From Mesostigma viride (Eukaryota > Streptophyta > Mesostigmatophyceae > Mesostigmatales > Mesostigmataceae), in the NCBI GenBank assembly GCA_009746045.1, contig RPFO01000038.1, positions 989,695 through 1,053,694 of the forward strand: a DNA stretch of 64,000 nucleotides, written 5' to 3'. The position numbers were made by a program, and so were the translations under genes. A model generated the notes under the pieces. It ran no database searches, was not told the DNA's origin, and was given only the letters and a program-made list of their open reading frames with translations. Positions 32,701 to 43,299 of this stretch are shown piece by piece. The stretch's first letter is position 1; each line of letters starts with the position of its first letter.

Positions 32701-35700
32701 AGTCGTGCGAGGAGTTGTGCTGTCCTGGCGTTGACCCTTATCGTTACTTGGTTTCACCAGCCAACAATTGCCATTTTGTTGAAGAGAAGTTCTTGCACCA
32801 AGGCTTCCAGGTGGACCCCAGGTGGCGGTTGCTCATGTGCAGCTTGTGTGTGCCTGGTTGCATACGATTCAAGTGCTGGCGTTGCCCACGTCTTTCCTCA
32901 ACGCGAAGCTTTCCTGCCTCGACCCCTTGTTGCCCCTAGCCGTTTTTTTTTTTTCCCAAGGACTGCGATGCAATTCCCCGCTCGCCCACCTGTTCACTTC
33001 TGTTTCCCAAACCTCCTGGAAATCGTTCCATCCCTCCTCCCAACGCATCCCCTCATTCAGCAAGCATCGTCACCTCCCTGGAGCTGGTCGCCGCCTGCTT
33101 TCCCGTCCCATGGGACCAAGTCGCTCTCTCCCCTGATGAGCCGCCAGCAGGGCCCCTGGCAGAGCGCTTCTCAGCAAAGAAATCTGGGGCGGGGCCGCCC
33201 GCACTGGCCGCCACAGCCGAGGAAGTGCGGCAACTTCTGGCATTGTACCGGCGGCTGTGCGCGAGCATTCCTGCCCAGGGGGGCCAGCCCGGCGGGGATG
33301 CAGGCTCCCCTGGTGCGGGTTATTCATGGAAGGGGCTTGACGCTGTGGCGCGGGCGAGCGTGGAAGCATCTGCGCGGGACAGCGATCGGCCATCATCGGG
33401 CAATGGGGCAGATGCAGCATCCGGAGGAGCGGCCGGTTGGGGAGAGTACGAGATGAGGGCGGTGCGGCTCGCGGGCCCCATCATGCGCGTCGCATGCTCC
33501 TCGCTCGCATATGGATGGCGCGAGTTTGCCCGGGAGGACTTTTCCCACGCCATGCGCGCCGTGAGCGTGTTTGTCGCGCATCTTGCGGTGGCGTACGAGG
33601 AGTGCACCGAGTCCTTGCTGGACGCCATCTGGGACGCGGACGAGGCAGCGAGGGATGCGGGGCGTGAGGTGGCGCCAGGGGAAGTCCTGGCTGCCGTCAC
33701 TCGCGTCATCGCTGCCAGTGGCGTGTTCAGACCACCCCCCTCAAGACCATGGCCCCGCTCGGGGGTTGATGTGGTACTCAATTCTCTTGGGAGTGGGGGC
33801 ATGGACGCTTCCACACTCTCGAATGAAACTGGTCCTCTCATCCAGGACCATGGCGGCCCTTCCCCCTGCGCATCTGCCGTCCGCGCGTTCCTCCTCCTCT
33901 CTGCCATCCGTCAACACGGGTCCGCGACTACCAGCGCCGCAGCCGGGGGCGGCGTGGTGCCTACGCTGGGTTTGCCCGCGTTGCTGCGTGTGGGGCAGCC
34001 GCCGACATCATCCACACTGCCCCTGCGGTCCAGCACGCATGCGACGCAGCCATCCCCCGAGGAGGCGTGGGATCCTTTCGTGTCCCGCACGCGGTCGGAC
34101 CTGCTGCGCGTGTTGTTCGCGTCAGGGATCAGCGAGGGGCTGGCGAGGGACAGTTCGGGGGGGGGCGCAGCCGCGGCTATAGTGGCTGCGACCCGTGCAT
34201 CACCATTTACCTCATCCTCTCACACCCGAACCCAGGCCTCTCACTCATCCTCTTCCTCCTCATCCTCGTCATCATGGCCATCATCATTATCATCCACAAC
34301 ATCCCAGGACGTGTGGCCCCCCCTTGTGGCGGCGCTAGCAAACGTAACCGAGGGAGATGTCGAATCCGCCGCCGTCGCCGTTGATGCTTGGGGAATGGAG
34401 GGTGTCGGCGCTGGGTCAGCCGCCGCCCTGTACACGCTTCTAACATCTGCGTCCTCGTCCCCCGCGCACGGGTCCCCCCCGGGCCTACTCCGGCTGGTAT
34501 TCTCGCTGCTCGTCTCGCGGCCGCTGCTGGCGCGTGCGGTGGACTGGGGAGGAGCCCTCACGATGGACCCGAGCGAGCTCACAAGGGGCGACGAGGAGGA
34601 CGCCGCGGGGGGGCACTCAAAGGATGTGGCAGAGGCATCCGAGGAGGGAGGCGGGGATAAAGACAATGAACGACCGGAGCAATGCTTGCACCCGGCCCTC
34701 CTGGCTTTGCTCCGGGGTCCATCAAGCAACCCTGGTGGTGGCAGCAGCACTGGCCGTGGAGCTAGTGCACGCTTATCTTTGCCTTCATCATCATCATCAA
34801 CGGCGCCATCGCTGCTCGCTTGGTGCGTGGTCATGGCCAGGCTCCACTCGCTGCGCGCGCGTGCTGGTGCCCGCTCCCGCCTGCTCCAGGCCATCTGCAG
34901 CGACGGCCAGGGAGGGGAGCCCTCGCTGATGTTTCGGCTCATGAACCGGTTGCCAGCATTATTGCGCATGGTGGAGGGACACCGGCTGAGCAGCCAGAAG
35001 AGGCGCGGGAGTGGCCACCACCACCACCATCATGGCCACCAGCAAGATGCATCCGCTGACCTGGCATTGCCATCTGCGCCCACGCTTGGTAATGCGGCAG
35101 ATGCCGGGAAGCACTCTGGCCACCACGACAGGGTGATGTCGACAGTGACGTCAGCAGCAGCAGCCGCAGCCTCAGAGTCTGGCCGCCGCCTGCGCGACCT
35201 TTTCTCCCCCGCCTTCCTCTTCCCTAGCTCCCAGCCCGCTGTGACAATCGCCAGTCTACCTTCCTCGCAGTCTAGTGCTCAGACAGGGTCAAGTGAGCCG
35301 CCGTCCTCGAGGCTGTCCGACCACCAGCATCACGCAGGGGACAACGGCGGCGCCTCCAAGGTGTCCCTTGCCCGCGTGGCGGCGGTGTTGTTCGGGTCGG
35401 CGCTCCGTATCGCTCCCGCCGCATGCCGCCTGTGGCTGCACGACGTGAGGGACCGCCAGCTGGCGTCCGCCATCGAGCTGTTCACGTGCACGCACGTGAG
35501 CCCGGCACTGCTCAAGCAGGAGTTTGAGACGGTGGGCAAGGCGTCGTCGAAGCACGACAACCTGGCCATTAAGGTGGGTTCGTACTTCGTAGTAGGAAAA
35601 TGGGGCAGATAGGGCAGGCATGCCGGGAGGGGGGGGGGGGGGCATGGGGGTTTGAAGGCTATCAGGTACAAAAAAAAAAAAAAGAAGGCTTCTAGGTAGC

Positions 35701-36420
35701 TGTGAGGAATTGGATCTTCATCTTTGAATGAAGAACTTCCTTGTATTCGTGCTAGGGGGGGTAATTTGACCTAAGCAGTGTGAAAGACGTCTTGTGATAG
35801 CATACATTTTGGAAACTGCATGGGTGCGTGGGAAGGAAACTGTTTGAAGTTTGCCGCGAACCTAGGAGTAATTGACAGTTTTCGTTGCTGACTTGTGAGC
35901 CAAATCATATTGTTTGTGGCCTCGCACTTTTCTCCGCTTGCTCAAGGTAAACATGTGTCCTTCTTCCCCTTGCCTGCCCCCCTGCCTTCCCTTCCACGTA
36001 CAGGTAAGCCCCTCACTGCGGGAGGTGACAGCGACGTACAAGAAGGATGAAGCGGTTCTGGACTTGGTGGTAAGGCTGCCCCCCTCGTACCCACTCCGCC
36101 CTGTGGAGGTGGAGTGCTCGCGCCGCGTGGGCATCAGCGAGAGCAAGCTGCGCAAGTGGATCCTGTCCATCATCGCGTTCCTGCAGAACGAGAACGGGTC
36201 GGTGCTGGATGCGATGCTCATGTGGAAGGCCAACCTGGACCGGCAGTTCGAGGGCATCGAGGAATGCCCGATCTGCTACTCGGTGGTTCACACCTCCAAC
36301 CACTCTCTGCCCAAGCTGGCCTGCCCCACATGCAGGCACAAGTTCCACGCCGCATGCCTGTACAAGTGGTTCTCGAGCTCGCACAAGAGCACATGCCCGC
36401 TGTGCCAGACGCCTTTCTGA
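17721..36420 (+). CDS. LTN1: E3 ubiquitin ligase listerin (12 exons)
   Basis: Ribosome-quality-control ligase that ubiquitinates stalled nascent chains on 60S subunits. Exons: 17721-17773, 17997-18159, 19084-19146, 19826-19903, 22666-22757, 23308-23410, 24120-25277, 25752-25915, 26720-28330, 28933-31586, 33061-35573, 36004-36420. All introns are GT..AG; lengths sum to 9069 bases, an unbroken frame of 3022 codons plus stop. Landmarks in order: start MGKQKG...KRPSSS, then EAAALLSYGGSGL; DMALYLRHLGKRDANTKLKALQ-type N-terminal motif; HEAT-like helices (LTPYLKEVMGPWWMGQL); NAKK-like segment (HAKKAVYPRLWALL); C-terminal RWD-like and RING parts. Human and yeast listerins are about half this long. 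The excess is low-complexity Ala/Ser/Gly/Asp inserts in exons 7, 9, 10 and 11. Small middle exons were set by family similarity and phase. Confidence 0.93.
19913..21715. repeat. 38-bp minisatellite, about 47 copies, in LTN1 intron 4
   Basis: The unit (GAACATTTCGTGGGTGCG then TTCCCTCTGTGTCGATCGAA, 38 bases) repeats head to tail without spacers. Variable sites are A/G after GA, T/A in GGGTGC, G/C and T/C before TCCCT, and A/G in TCGATCG. Between about 21060 and 21470, GCG and GCC types alternate, giving a 76-bp higher-order unit. The unit lacks stop codons in all six frames, so long spurious ORFs cross it. It starts just after the exon 4 donor. Confidence 0.97.
23412..23790. repeat. 54-bp minisatellite, 7 copies, at LTN1 intron 6 donor
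   Basis: Units begin TACGCCTAAAATAGGTCC and continue to the next after 54 bases. Variation is mainly TTTCC/GTTCC and TATATGTAAG/TATATTTATG. The first unit starts at the T of the GT splice donor (23411-23412), so the 5' end of the intron is itself the first repeat. Because 54 is divisible by three an open frame runs through, but not in the listerin frame. Confidence 0.95.
25302..25410. repeat. ~11-bp TCATCAGCATG tandem repeat in LTN1 intron 7
   Basis: About nine imperfect copies of TCATCAGCATG lie just after the exon 7 donor. They are followed at about 25478-25570 by two copies of a ~42-bp unit (GATGGTTCTGTTGCCTGATGG-like). Both are intronic and noncoding. Confidence 0.85.
31740..32440. repeat. 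GGCATGTGGTTA minisatellite split by a SINE
   Basis: Imperfect ~15-bp units (GGCATGTGGTTAAA and variants) occupy 31740-31848 and resume at about 32335-32440 within LTN1 intron 10. The block between them is SINE sequence, so the array was interrupted by insertion. Confidence 0.7.
31915..32337 (+). repeat. tRNA-derived SINE copy B in LTN1 intron 10
   Basis: Contains the polymerase III B box GTTCGATTCC (32229-32238) and, upstream, GAGATGCCTTCGGATCAGGAGAC shared (as GATGCCTTAGGATCCGGAGAC) with copy C. The 5' half (GGCTACG...TTCCAGCCGTG) also matches copy C. A tail segment (TTTCTGTGTTCCGCGGAAT) occurs both before (about 31849) and after the unit. That suggests insertion into an older copy's tail or a long target duplication. 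Confidence 0.65.
36004..36420 (+). CDS. LTN1: Listerin last exon: RWD-like + RING domain
   Basis: This exon carries the most conserved part of the ligase. It opens with the RWD-like segment (VSPSLREVTATYKKDE, then PPSYPLRPVEVE and the helix ESKLRKWILSI), which in listerin contacts the large ribosomal subunit. The variant RING follows: CPIC, then CPTC-RHKFHAAC, then CPLC, ending PLCQTPF at the stop codon, which is the typical listerin terminus and recruits the E2. The phase-0 acceptor ACGTACAG (to 36003) pairs with donor GTGGGT at 35574. All zinc ligands are present, so the catalytic end looks functional. Confidence 0.96.
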   Translation, partial: VSPSLREVTATYKKDEAVLDLVVRLPPSYPLRPVEVECSRRVGISESKLRKWILSIIAFLQNENGSVLDAMLMWKANLDRQFEGIEECPICYSVVHTSNHSLPKLACPTCRHKFHAACLYKWFSSSHKSTCPLCQTPF

Positions 36421-37260
36421 GCCTAATGCAGGGATTAAGGAACATCATTTACAGACACGGAGTGGTAACTGAAACCGCTGGAATATTCGGTAAACATAAA
36501 TTAATTAATTATCACTTGACTGCGTCACGTGGGTGCCAATACAAAGTAGAGGAACCTTCAACCCCTGTACACAATATGAGGAGGGAGGGCGCCCTAGCTT
36601 CTCTCACTGCCACCAGTCGGTGGACAGGCCACAGAGCGCTCTATCTACAGCACGGGGCCGGGGCGCATTAATTAATTAATTAATTAGTCTCGTGTCCCCA
36701 TTGGGGGACCACGGAGCACTGAATTCCCCAGTTTAAGATATAGTGGACGTCTCCCCAAGACGTCAATATGTACATGTATGTCCACAGCTAGTCTAAAATA
36801 TGGGCCTCAAGTGAGGCCTCGAGCTAATCTTGCATGCAAACTATGCCTACCATGCTATTCGGGGCGCATCGCTGTGGGTGCAATACAACCATAATGATAC
36901 CGGATGTAGGCTGAAGCATAGCTGATGCTCTACAAGAAAGGTGAGGTGGGCTCAACGGGCGTCTGCTAAGGCATATAAGCGAATGGCCACAGTGAGCGCC
37001 ATGGCTGGGCGAATGTTATTGCGTTCATGTGCACAACTCTAAACCTGCTGGGGCTAGATAAGTATACTATGCTGGAGTAGGCCAAGGTCTCCAATGCCCC
37101 TTCTCAGGCACGAGCCACGAGGTAGCCATGGAACCCTGACGGCGGAGGCCGCGGAGCTCATAACTTTCACGTTTGAGCACCGAATTCAGCTGTGAATATC
37201 ACAATCGCTTCGTCTTTCTCAGACGCACATGCTGATATAATTTTCCGAAGCTATTACGCA
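36421..37260. other. LTN1 downstream region and hairpin repeat
   Basis: After the LTN1 stop comes ~230 bases of presumed 3' UTR, then a (TTAA)n tract at 36667-36686. Next is a hairpin with stem GTCCCC/GGGGAC and loop ATTG (36694-36709), a variant of the family also seen at 2894. The remaining ~500 bases have no supported gene. Confidence 0.55.
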
Positions 37261-38760
37261 ATATAAGACGAGCAAACGCTCCTTGTCGCAACGCAGCCTG
37301 GCGGCTGCGCTCGGCAACGAAAATACGTCTGCTGCACAGCTCCCGCTGCAGCTTCGCCATCAGGGCCGGAAGGCAGTGGTGACACTAGTCGCGCACTGGT
37401 GGTCGCCCAGATACCTTCCGGGCTTTCCTCGGGCCCTCTGTGCACATCGCCTGACCCAAAGCGCAGTCGCCCAGGCAAACCTGGCTGGTCTGAGCGTGAT
37501 TTTGACGTTGATAGGCTCTTTACCATGCACCTTCGACGTCAACATGCCTGCCTTTTTCGACATGCCACCCATCAACATACTGGAGCTCGTGTTTTACGGG
37601 TCACGCGCCTCACTGCTGGCCCTGTGCCAGCAACTCAACTCCAAAACCCACTTTTTCCGCAACAGAGCTGACGGCCGGTTTTTCCACCGCATATCTGACG
37701 CCCCTTCTTCGACCAACGTACCTGGCCGGCTGGTCTCGCCCCCGCCGCCTTCAGCTCGCAGCTCTCTTTACCCTCATTAAGCGCTCGGCCGAGGACCTCC
37801 TGCACCCGGCCCCAATTACCGAATCCACCTTCCTCCACCACCTCCACGACGCCCTCTCACAGCTCGTGACGCCCATTGCTGCAGATGTGGCAGCTGTGGG
37901 TCGCACGCTGGCTGCTGAGCTCCTCAGCATCCCCACCGCCACCACCACCCTCCTCGCCCCCCCCCCCCCCCTCCGCCTCCACCGACTCCATCACCGCCCA
38001 GCTCCGCTACATCGACCAGCGTCTTAAGGACAATGCCATCGCTATATCGAGGTACTGCAGAACACCGCAGGCCTCACCGCCCAGGCGGTGAAGGACATTG
38101 CCGCCAAGCCAGCCCCTGCTGGCCTGGCCGGCGATGCTCCTCCCATCACGATCGACCTGGGCGGACATGACACTGGTCACCTCCACCACCTCCGCCGTCG
38201 CAGCCCAGCTCGATCAAGCGGCAGACGCTTGACCTCCGCGAGGAGGCCGAGCTCGCCAAGCGCAGCCTCAACGTCATCGTCAGGAACTTCGACATGGCGG
38301 AAGGTGAGACTTGCGAGAAGCTTACGCGTGCGTTTGAGAGAGAAATCCTTGGTCACATGGGCCTTAATTAACTGAATGGTGAGCTCGAGCTGCATGGTCG
38401 CCCACCGCCTTCCCCGCGCGCGGGGTAAGGCAGGGGCGCCCCCGCTCCTTCTCACCTTTCAGAACCCGGCGGACAAGATTTCTTTCCTCATGAGACGCTG
38501 CAAGCCGCAAGCGGCTCGAGAAGACTCACTTCACCCTTGACGACGACTTGACCGGCCTGGCGCAGCAACAACGGAGACGGGAGCTATGGCCGACCTACCT
38601 CCAGCTCCGGCAGACCAAGGCGGGGCAGCCGGTGTACTGGAAGGGGGCGGCCATCTGCGTCGGCCACAAGCCCTGGCGTGCGACCCCCGCGGCCCCAGCG
38701 ACTCCAGACGGAAGCCCCAGCTTAGGGGAATACAGCAGTAGTAGTGTAGAATAGACAGAC
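37260..38760 (+). pseudogene. LINE ORF1-like copy, frameshifted
   Basis: Encodes, in several frames, an ORF1-type protein: an N-terminal region shared with 9440-10240, a helical middle (coiled-coil character, 37790-38060), and a C-terminal motif (LAQQQRRRELWPTYLQLRQ) of the kind seen in LINE ORF1 RNA-binding proteins. The frame ends near TAG at 38751. No endonuclease or reverse transcriptase follows. Related C-terminal ends occur at 43980-44130, 44680-44880, 51980-52220 and 56290-56400. Confidence 0.6.
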
Positions 38761-39089
38761 CGTGGCCATGTACACGTACGCCAGGCTCCTACTGAGGCAC
38801 ACAACGGTCTGAAAGTGCCAAAAAACAGCCTTATAACTCCTGTACGATGCAAATATTGTCGAAACATGCTAGATCTTGGTAGGTAGCATGTTCAGGACAC
38901 CAGTAGAAGGATTGCAACTTTCCGGACTTACCGGACCTCAGCTGACCTATTTTTGGCATGTCTATTTTTAGCAGTTTTCCAGATTTTAATATAAACAAAT
39001 ACATTCTAATATGCAAATAAAGAGTTCTTGACCTGGCTGTTTGCAAGTAAGTTGATATTCATGACTAATGACTGTACACAAGATCTGAT

Positions 39090-39640
39090 GGTCATCCAAC
39101 CGCATTTGGTAACAAAATGCCACCAAATGCTAGCAAAAATGTGCGTTTTTTGTATTTTTCATCACATTTCATTGCAGTTTCCATACAAGATGTGCTCGGT
39201 TGAGGCTGGAAACTTGTAGGCATCTTAAACATCATTATTCCAGACATCCCACAAAAAATCAGGTCCATCATAGGGTATTTGATGTCAGTTTGCTCACAAA
39301 TGTTACCAAAAATGCACGTTTTTCGTATTTTTCATCACATTCCATGACAGTTTCCATACAAGATGTGCTCTGTTGAGGCTGGAAACTTGCATGCATCTTT
39401 GCCATCATTATTTTAGACATTCCACAAAAATTCAGAACCATCAGAGGATATTTGATGTCAGTTTGCTCACAAATGTTACCAAAAATGCACGTTTTTCGTA
39501 TTTTTCATCACATTTCATTGCAGTTTCCGTACAAGATGTGCTCTGTTGAGGCTGGAAACTTGCATGCATCTTAGCCATCATGATTTTAGACATTCCACAA
39601 AAATTCAGGCCCATCATGTTCTATTTGGTAGAGTTATCAA
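39090..39640. repeat. Three ~173-bp tandem repeats
   Basis: The landmark CC(A/G)TACAAGATGTGCTC occurs at 39181, 39354 and 39527, a regular 173-base period. Around it, ATGCACGTTTTTCGTATTTTTCATCACA and GTTGAGGCTGGAAACTTG-like segments are conserved. The array is AT-rich and noncoding; a first, more diverged unit starts near 39090. Confidence 0.85.
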
Positions 39641-39990
39641 TTCCATACCTGCCAGTTTCCATTACAAATTCTTACCCATGGATGCGAAACTGCCAGTGTG
39701 GAATATCAAGGAGACAATCTCGTCGACTCAAATAAGATGACTCACTAAAACATGGAAACCATTCACGAGTGATATATAAGACAACCTCCAGGAGCCATAC
39801 ATAAAAGTTCATTGATATAAACACTGGCTGGACACAGCTGACAAAATGCACATGTGGCCATGTGGATACTCACGCAATCTCTATTATACGGAGGAGCTTG
39901 CTGAAAATAATATTGGCAGCTGTCGCATGCATGGCTAGAAAGGTCATTTTACACGTGCACCCACAGCATGCCAAGTAATGTAGCTGCAAA

Positions 39991-42061
39991 TTACTCAACA
40001 GGCGGCATGGCGCTGATGCGTTTGCGCGCCCTCATCTCGGTATCGCTAGGAGGTAATGGCACCTCCCTGCACAATCTCTGCCTGACCTTGTCAGCCTTCA
40101 TGCACTGTGTCAACATGGACACCTCCATACCCTTTCCCTTGGCATCACAGCCAAGCTTTCGACGGTGGTTGGTGAAGCTCTTGGTTTCCTCCTTGCGCAT
40201 GTGGTGCATGTGCAAGTTACTAAGTGAGTGACTGAGTGAGTGAGTGAGTGAGTGAGTGAGTGAGTGAGTGAGTGAGTGAGTGAGTGAGTGAGTGAGTGAG
40301 TGAGTGAGTGAGTGAGTGAGTGGGTGGGTGGGTGGGTGGGTGGTGGGTGGGTGGGTGGGTGGGTGGGTGGGTGGGTGGGTGGGTGGGTGGGTGGGTGGGT
40401 GGGTGGGTGGGTGGGTGGGTGGGTGGGTGGGTGGGTGGGTGGGTGGGTGGGTGGGTGGGTGGGTGGGTGGGTGGGTGGGTGGGTGGGTGGGTGGGTGGGT
40501 GGGTGGGTGGGTGGGTGGGTGGGTGGGTGGGTGGTGGGTGCGTGGGTGGGTGGGTGCCTGGGTGGGTGGGTGGGTGGGTGGGTGGGTGGGTGGGTGGGTG
40601 TGTGGGTGCGTGGGTGCATGGGTGCGTGGGTGCGTGAGTGCGTGAGTGCGTGAGTGCGTGAGAGCGTGAGAGCGTGAGTGCGTGAGTGCGTGAGTGCGTG
40701 AGTGCGTGAGTGCATGAGTGCGTGAGTGCGTGAGTGCGTGAGTGCGTGAGTGCGTGAGTGCGTGAGTGCGTGAGTGCGTGCGTGCGTGAGTGCGTGTGTG
40801 CGTGAGTGCGTGCGTGCGTGCGTGCGTGCATGCGTGAGTGAGTGAGTGAGTGAGTGGGTGGGTGGGTGGGTGGGTGGGTGGGTGGGTGGGTGGGTGGGTG
40901 GTGGGTGGGTGGTGGGTGGGTGGGTGGGGGGTGGGTGGGTGGGTGGGTGGGTGGTGGGTGGGTGGGTGGGTGGGTGGGTGGGTGGGTGGGTGGGTGGGGG
41001 TGGGTGGGTGGGTGGGTGGGTGGGTGGGTGGGTGGTGGGTGGGTGGGTGGGTGGGTGGGTGGGTGGGTGGGTGGGTGGGTGGTGGGTGGGTGGGTGGGTG
41101 GGTGGGGTGGGTGGGTGGGTGGGTGGTGAGTGAGTGAGTGAGTGAGTGAGTGAGTGAGTCCACGAGTGAGTGAGTCCACGAGTGAGTTCACGAGGGAGGG
41201 AGGGAGGGAGGGAGGGAGGGAGGGAGGGAGGGAGGGAGGGAGGAGGGAGGGAGGGAGGGAGGGAGGGAGGGAGGAGGGAGGGAGGGAGGGAGGGAGGGAG
41301 GGAGGAGGGAGGGAGGGAGGGAGGGAGGGAGGGAGGGAGGGAGGGAGGGAGGAGGAGGAGGGAGGGAGGAGGGAGGGGGAGGGAGGGAGGGAGGGAGGGA
41401 GGGAGGGAGGGAGGAGGGAGGGAGGGAGGGAGGAGGGAGGGAGGAGGGAGGGAGGAGGGAGGGAGGGAGGGAGGGAGGGAGGGAGGGAGGGAGGGAGGGA
41501 GGGAGGGAGGGAGGGAGGGAGGGAGGGAGGGAGGGAGGGAGGGAGGGAGGGAGGGAGGGAGGGAGGAGGGAGGGAGGAGGGAGGGAGGGAGGGAGGGAGG
41601 GAGGGAGGAGGGAGGGAGGGAGGGAGGGAGGGAGGGAGGGAGGGAGGAGGGAGGGAGGGAGGGAGGGAGGGAGGGAGGAGGGAGGGAGGAGGGAGGGAGG
41701 GGGAGGGAGGGAGGGAGGGAGGGAGGGAGGGAGGGAGGGAGGAGGGAGGGAGGGAGGAGGGAGGGAGGGAGGGAGGGAGGGAGGGAGGGAGGGAGGGAGG
41801 GAGGGAGGGAGGGAGGGAGGGAGGGAGGGAGGAGGGAGGGAGGAGGGAGGGAGGGAGGGAGGGAGGGAGGGAGGGAGGGAGGGGGGGAGGGAGGGAGGGA
41901 GGGAGGGAGGGAGTGGATCGGTCACTCACAGCAGTTTATTCCCACCCCAGCAGGGCCCCTCCCTTACATCCGGCTGCAAAATCTGCTTGATGTCGCTTCT
42001 CTCTAGAATAAGCCGCACAGCCCTGATCCGAGCAAACGGCTCGCCATCATATTGTCGCTCA
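39991..42061 (-). CDS. Unrecognised spliced gene, 3' exons
   Basis: Two exons on the minus strand, 42061-41930 and 40219-39991, join in phase 2 through a GTGAGT donor (41929) and an ACTTAG acceptor (40220). The product reads [18 protein letters not shown]..., then [20 protein letters not shown]..., ending SAMPPVE at TAA. Composition and matching phases argue for a real gene. I do not recognise the family and no signal or membrane segment is evident. The acceptor at the 5' exon (CATCAG) implies an upstream exon. A Cys-rich frame starting at an ATG near 42330 (MASGAKTDLRTFVNCGEH...) is a candidate, but its splice phase does not fit. The 1710-bp intron is almost entirely simple repeat. Confidence 0.42.
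40230..41920. repeat. 1.7-kb compound tetranucleotide array
   Basis: On the plus strand, blocks run in order (GAGT)n, (GGGT)n, (GCGTGAGT)n, (GAGT)n, (GGGT)n with occasional GGGTGG slips, (GAGT)n, then ~730 bases of (GAGG)n with single-base deletions. Adjacent blocks differ by one base in the four-base unit. The strand is purine/G-rich with many GGG runs. All long ORFs across it are artefacts of repetition. Confidence 0.98.
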
Positions 42062-42999
42062 CTGATGCTTTATACGCGCTTTCCGTAAGATGAAAACACG
42101 ACGGAAAAGAGAGACTCGGGGAAAGGGGATACGGTGAAATACTTGTCTGCTACCGGTCGGGGTTTCAACAGCGAAGAAATTCGCACCTGAATGTGCACAT
42201 ACCACTCCGTCACGTCGACAGCGGTCTTGCATCGCAACCGTGTCACAGACGCGGCAGCAAAAATTGCTGGCGGAATTGACATGCTCGCCGCAGTTAACGA
42301 ACGTGCGGAGGTCCGTTTTAGCCCCTGACGCCATGGCGTCTTTGATGCCAAGAACGCCTGCAAAAGACACGATATCGGGCACAAAAGCACTTAAAAACGA
42401 ATTACGGATCTGCGACGCCTGGCCCAGCCTAGAAATTGGATAAAAAATCGCGCCAGCTCGGTTAAAGCAAACTGAGCCGGTAATGAAAAAAGTGCTTCGG
42501 TCAAGGCCTTAAAAACTAAAAAATGCGTCGATTAGTGTCAAAAACCAGATGTTAGGGCGACTTTCATCGGGAAAATTTTTTGCTGCAGGTAGGTGGGGTC
42601 GAGTGAAAATCGGCGACAAAACAGGCACCCACCTGTGAATGACGCCAAAATTCCGAAGGACTCCGCAGAATTTGTGGCGAAAAAAAATAACGGCAAGTTA
42701 TATATGACCCTAGGAGCATACACTCAAATTTCCAGCCTCGATACTGCCTTTTTATTCGCTCACGATAGCCTGCCAGGCCGCCATGCCTGTCGGTGGAAAT
42801 TCGGTCACCGTCGTGCACGCACACACCAAAAATCTCATTTCGCGCCACTTTTCGGGTCCTTCTTACGAGGCTGCATTTTGGCGGGGCTCGGACCGTTGTG
42901 CACTATACCAGCTCATTCACGAGCATTAGTTAGCCATGTACATGTGTGCCCGTATGATGTGCCACCCCCCAGATGATGCCTAGCTTTATTTAGTTATGC

Positions 43000-43262
43000 T
43001 GTTCCCATGCAGAGAGCTGCTCTCTGCTGAGATGCCACGCTCTAGCTTTTGTATAGCTATGATGATCTTCCCCCCCATGACAGGCTCCCCCTTAGCTGGG
43101 CATAGCTTGATCGATTGATCATGGGGATGCAGGTGCCCTGGTGCACCTAGAGCAAGGGTCGTTTACATTCCCACCCTAGCTTGCAGGAAGTAGCTTAGAA
43201 TGTATTATAGGCCATATGCCCCTTCTCAAGGGCTATGTGCTACATATACTCCCAACGGAGTT
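43000..43262. repeat. Dispersed repeat unit ending in hairpin
   Basis: Direct similarity to 52325-52515 (CATGCAGAGAGCT.CTCTCTGCTGAGATGCCA) and inverted similarity to 2966-3120. It contains a palindrome CAGAGAG-CTG-CTCTCTG and ends in the hairpin ACTCC-CAAC-GGAGT (43248-43261), followed by AT-rich (TTAA)-like sequence. Confidence 0.7.
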
Positions 43263-43299
43263 ATGTTCCTAGGTAATTAATTTATTTATTAATTATTAA

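Noticed and set aside
40220-41990. Long Pro/Ser/Thr/His and Gly/Arg-rich proteins
   Set aside because: They are direct translations of tetranucleotide repeats on either strand, with no unique sequence.
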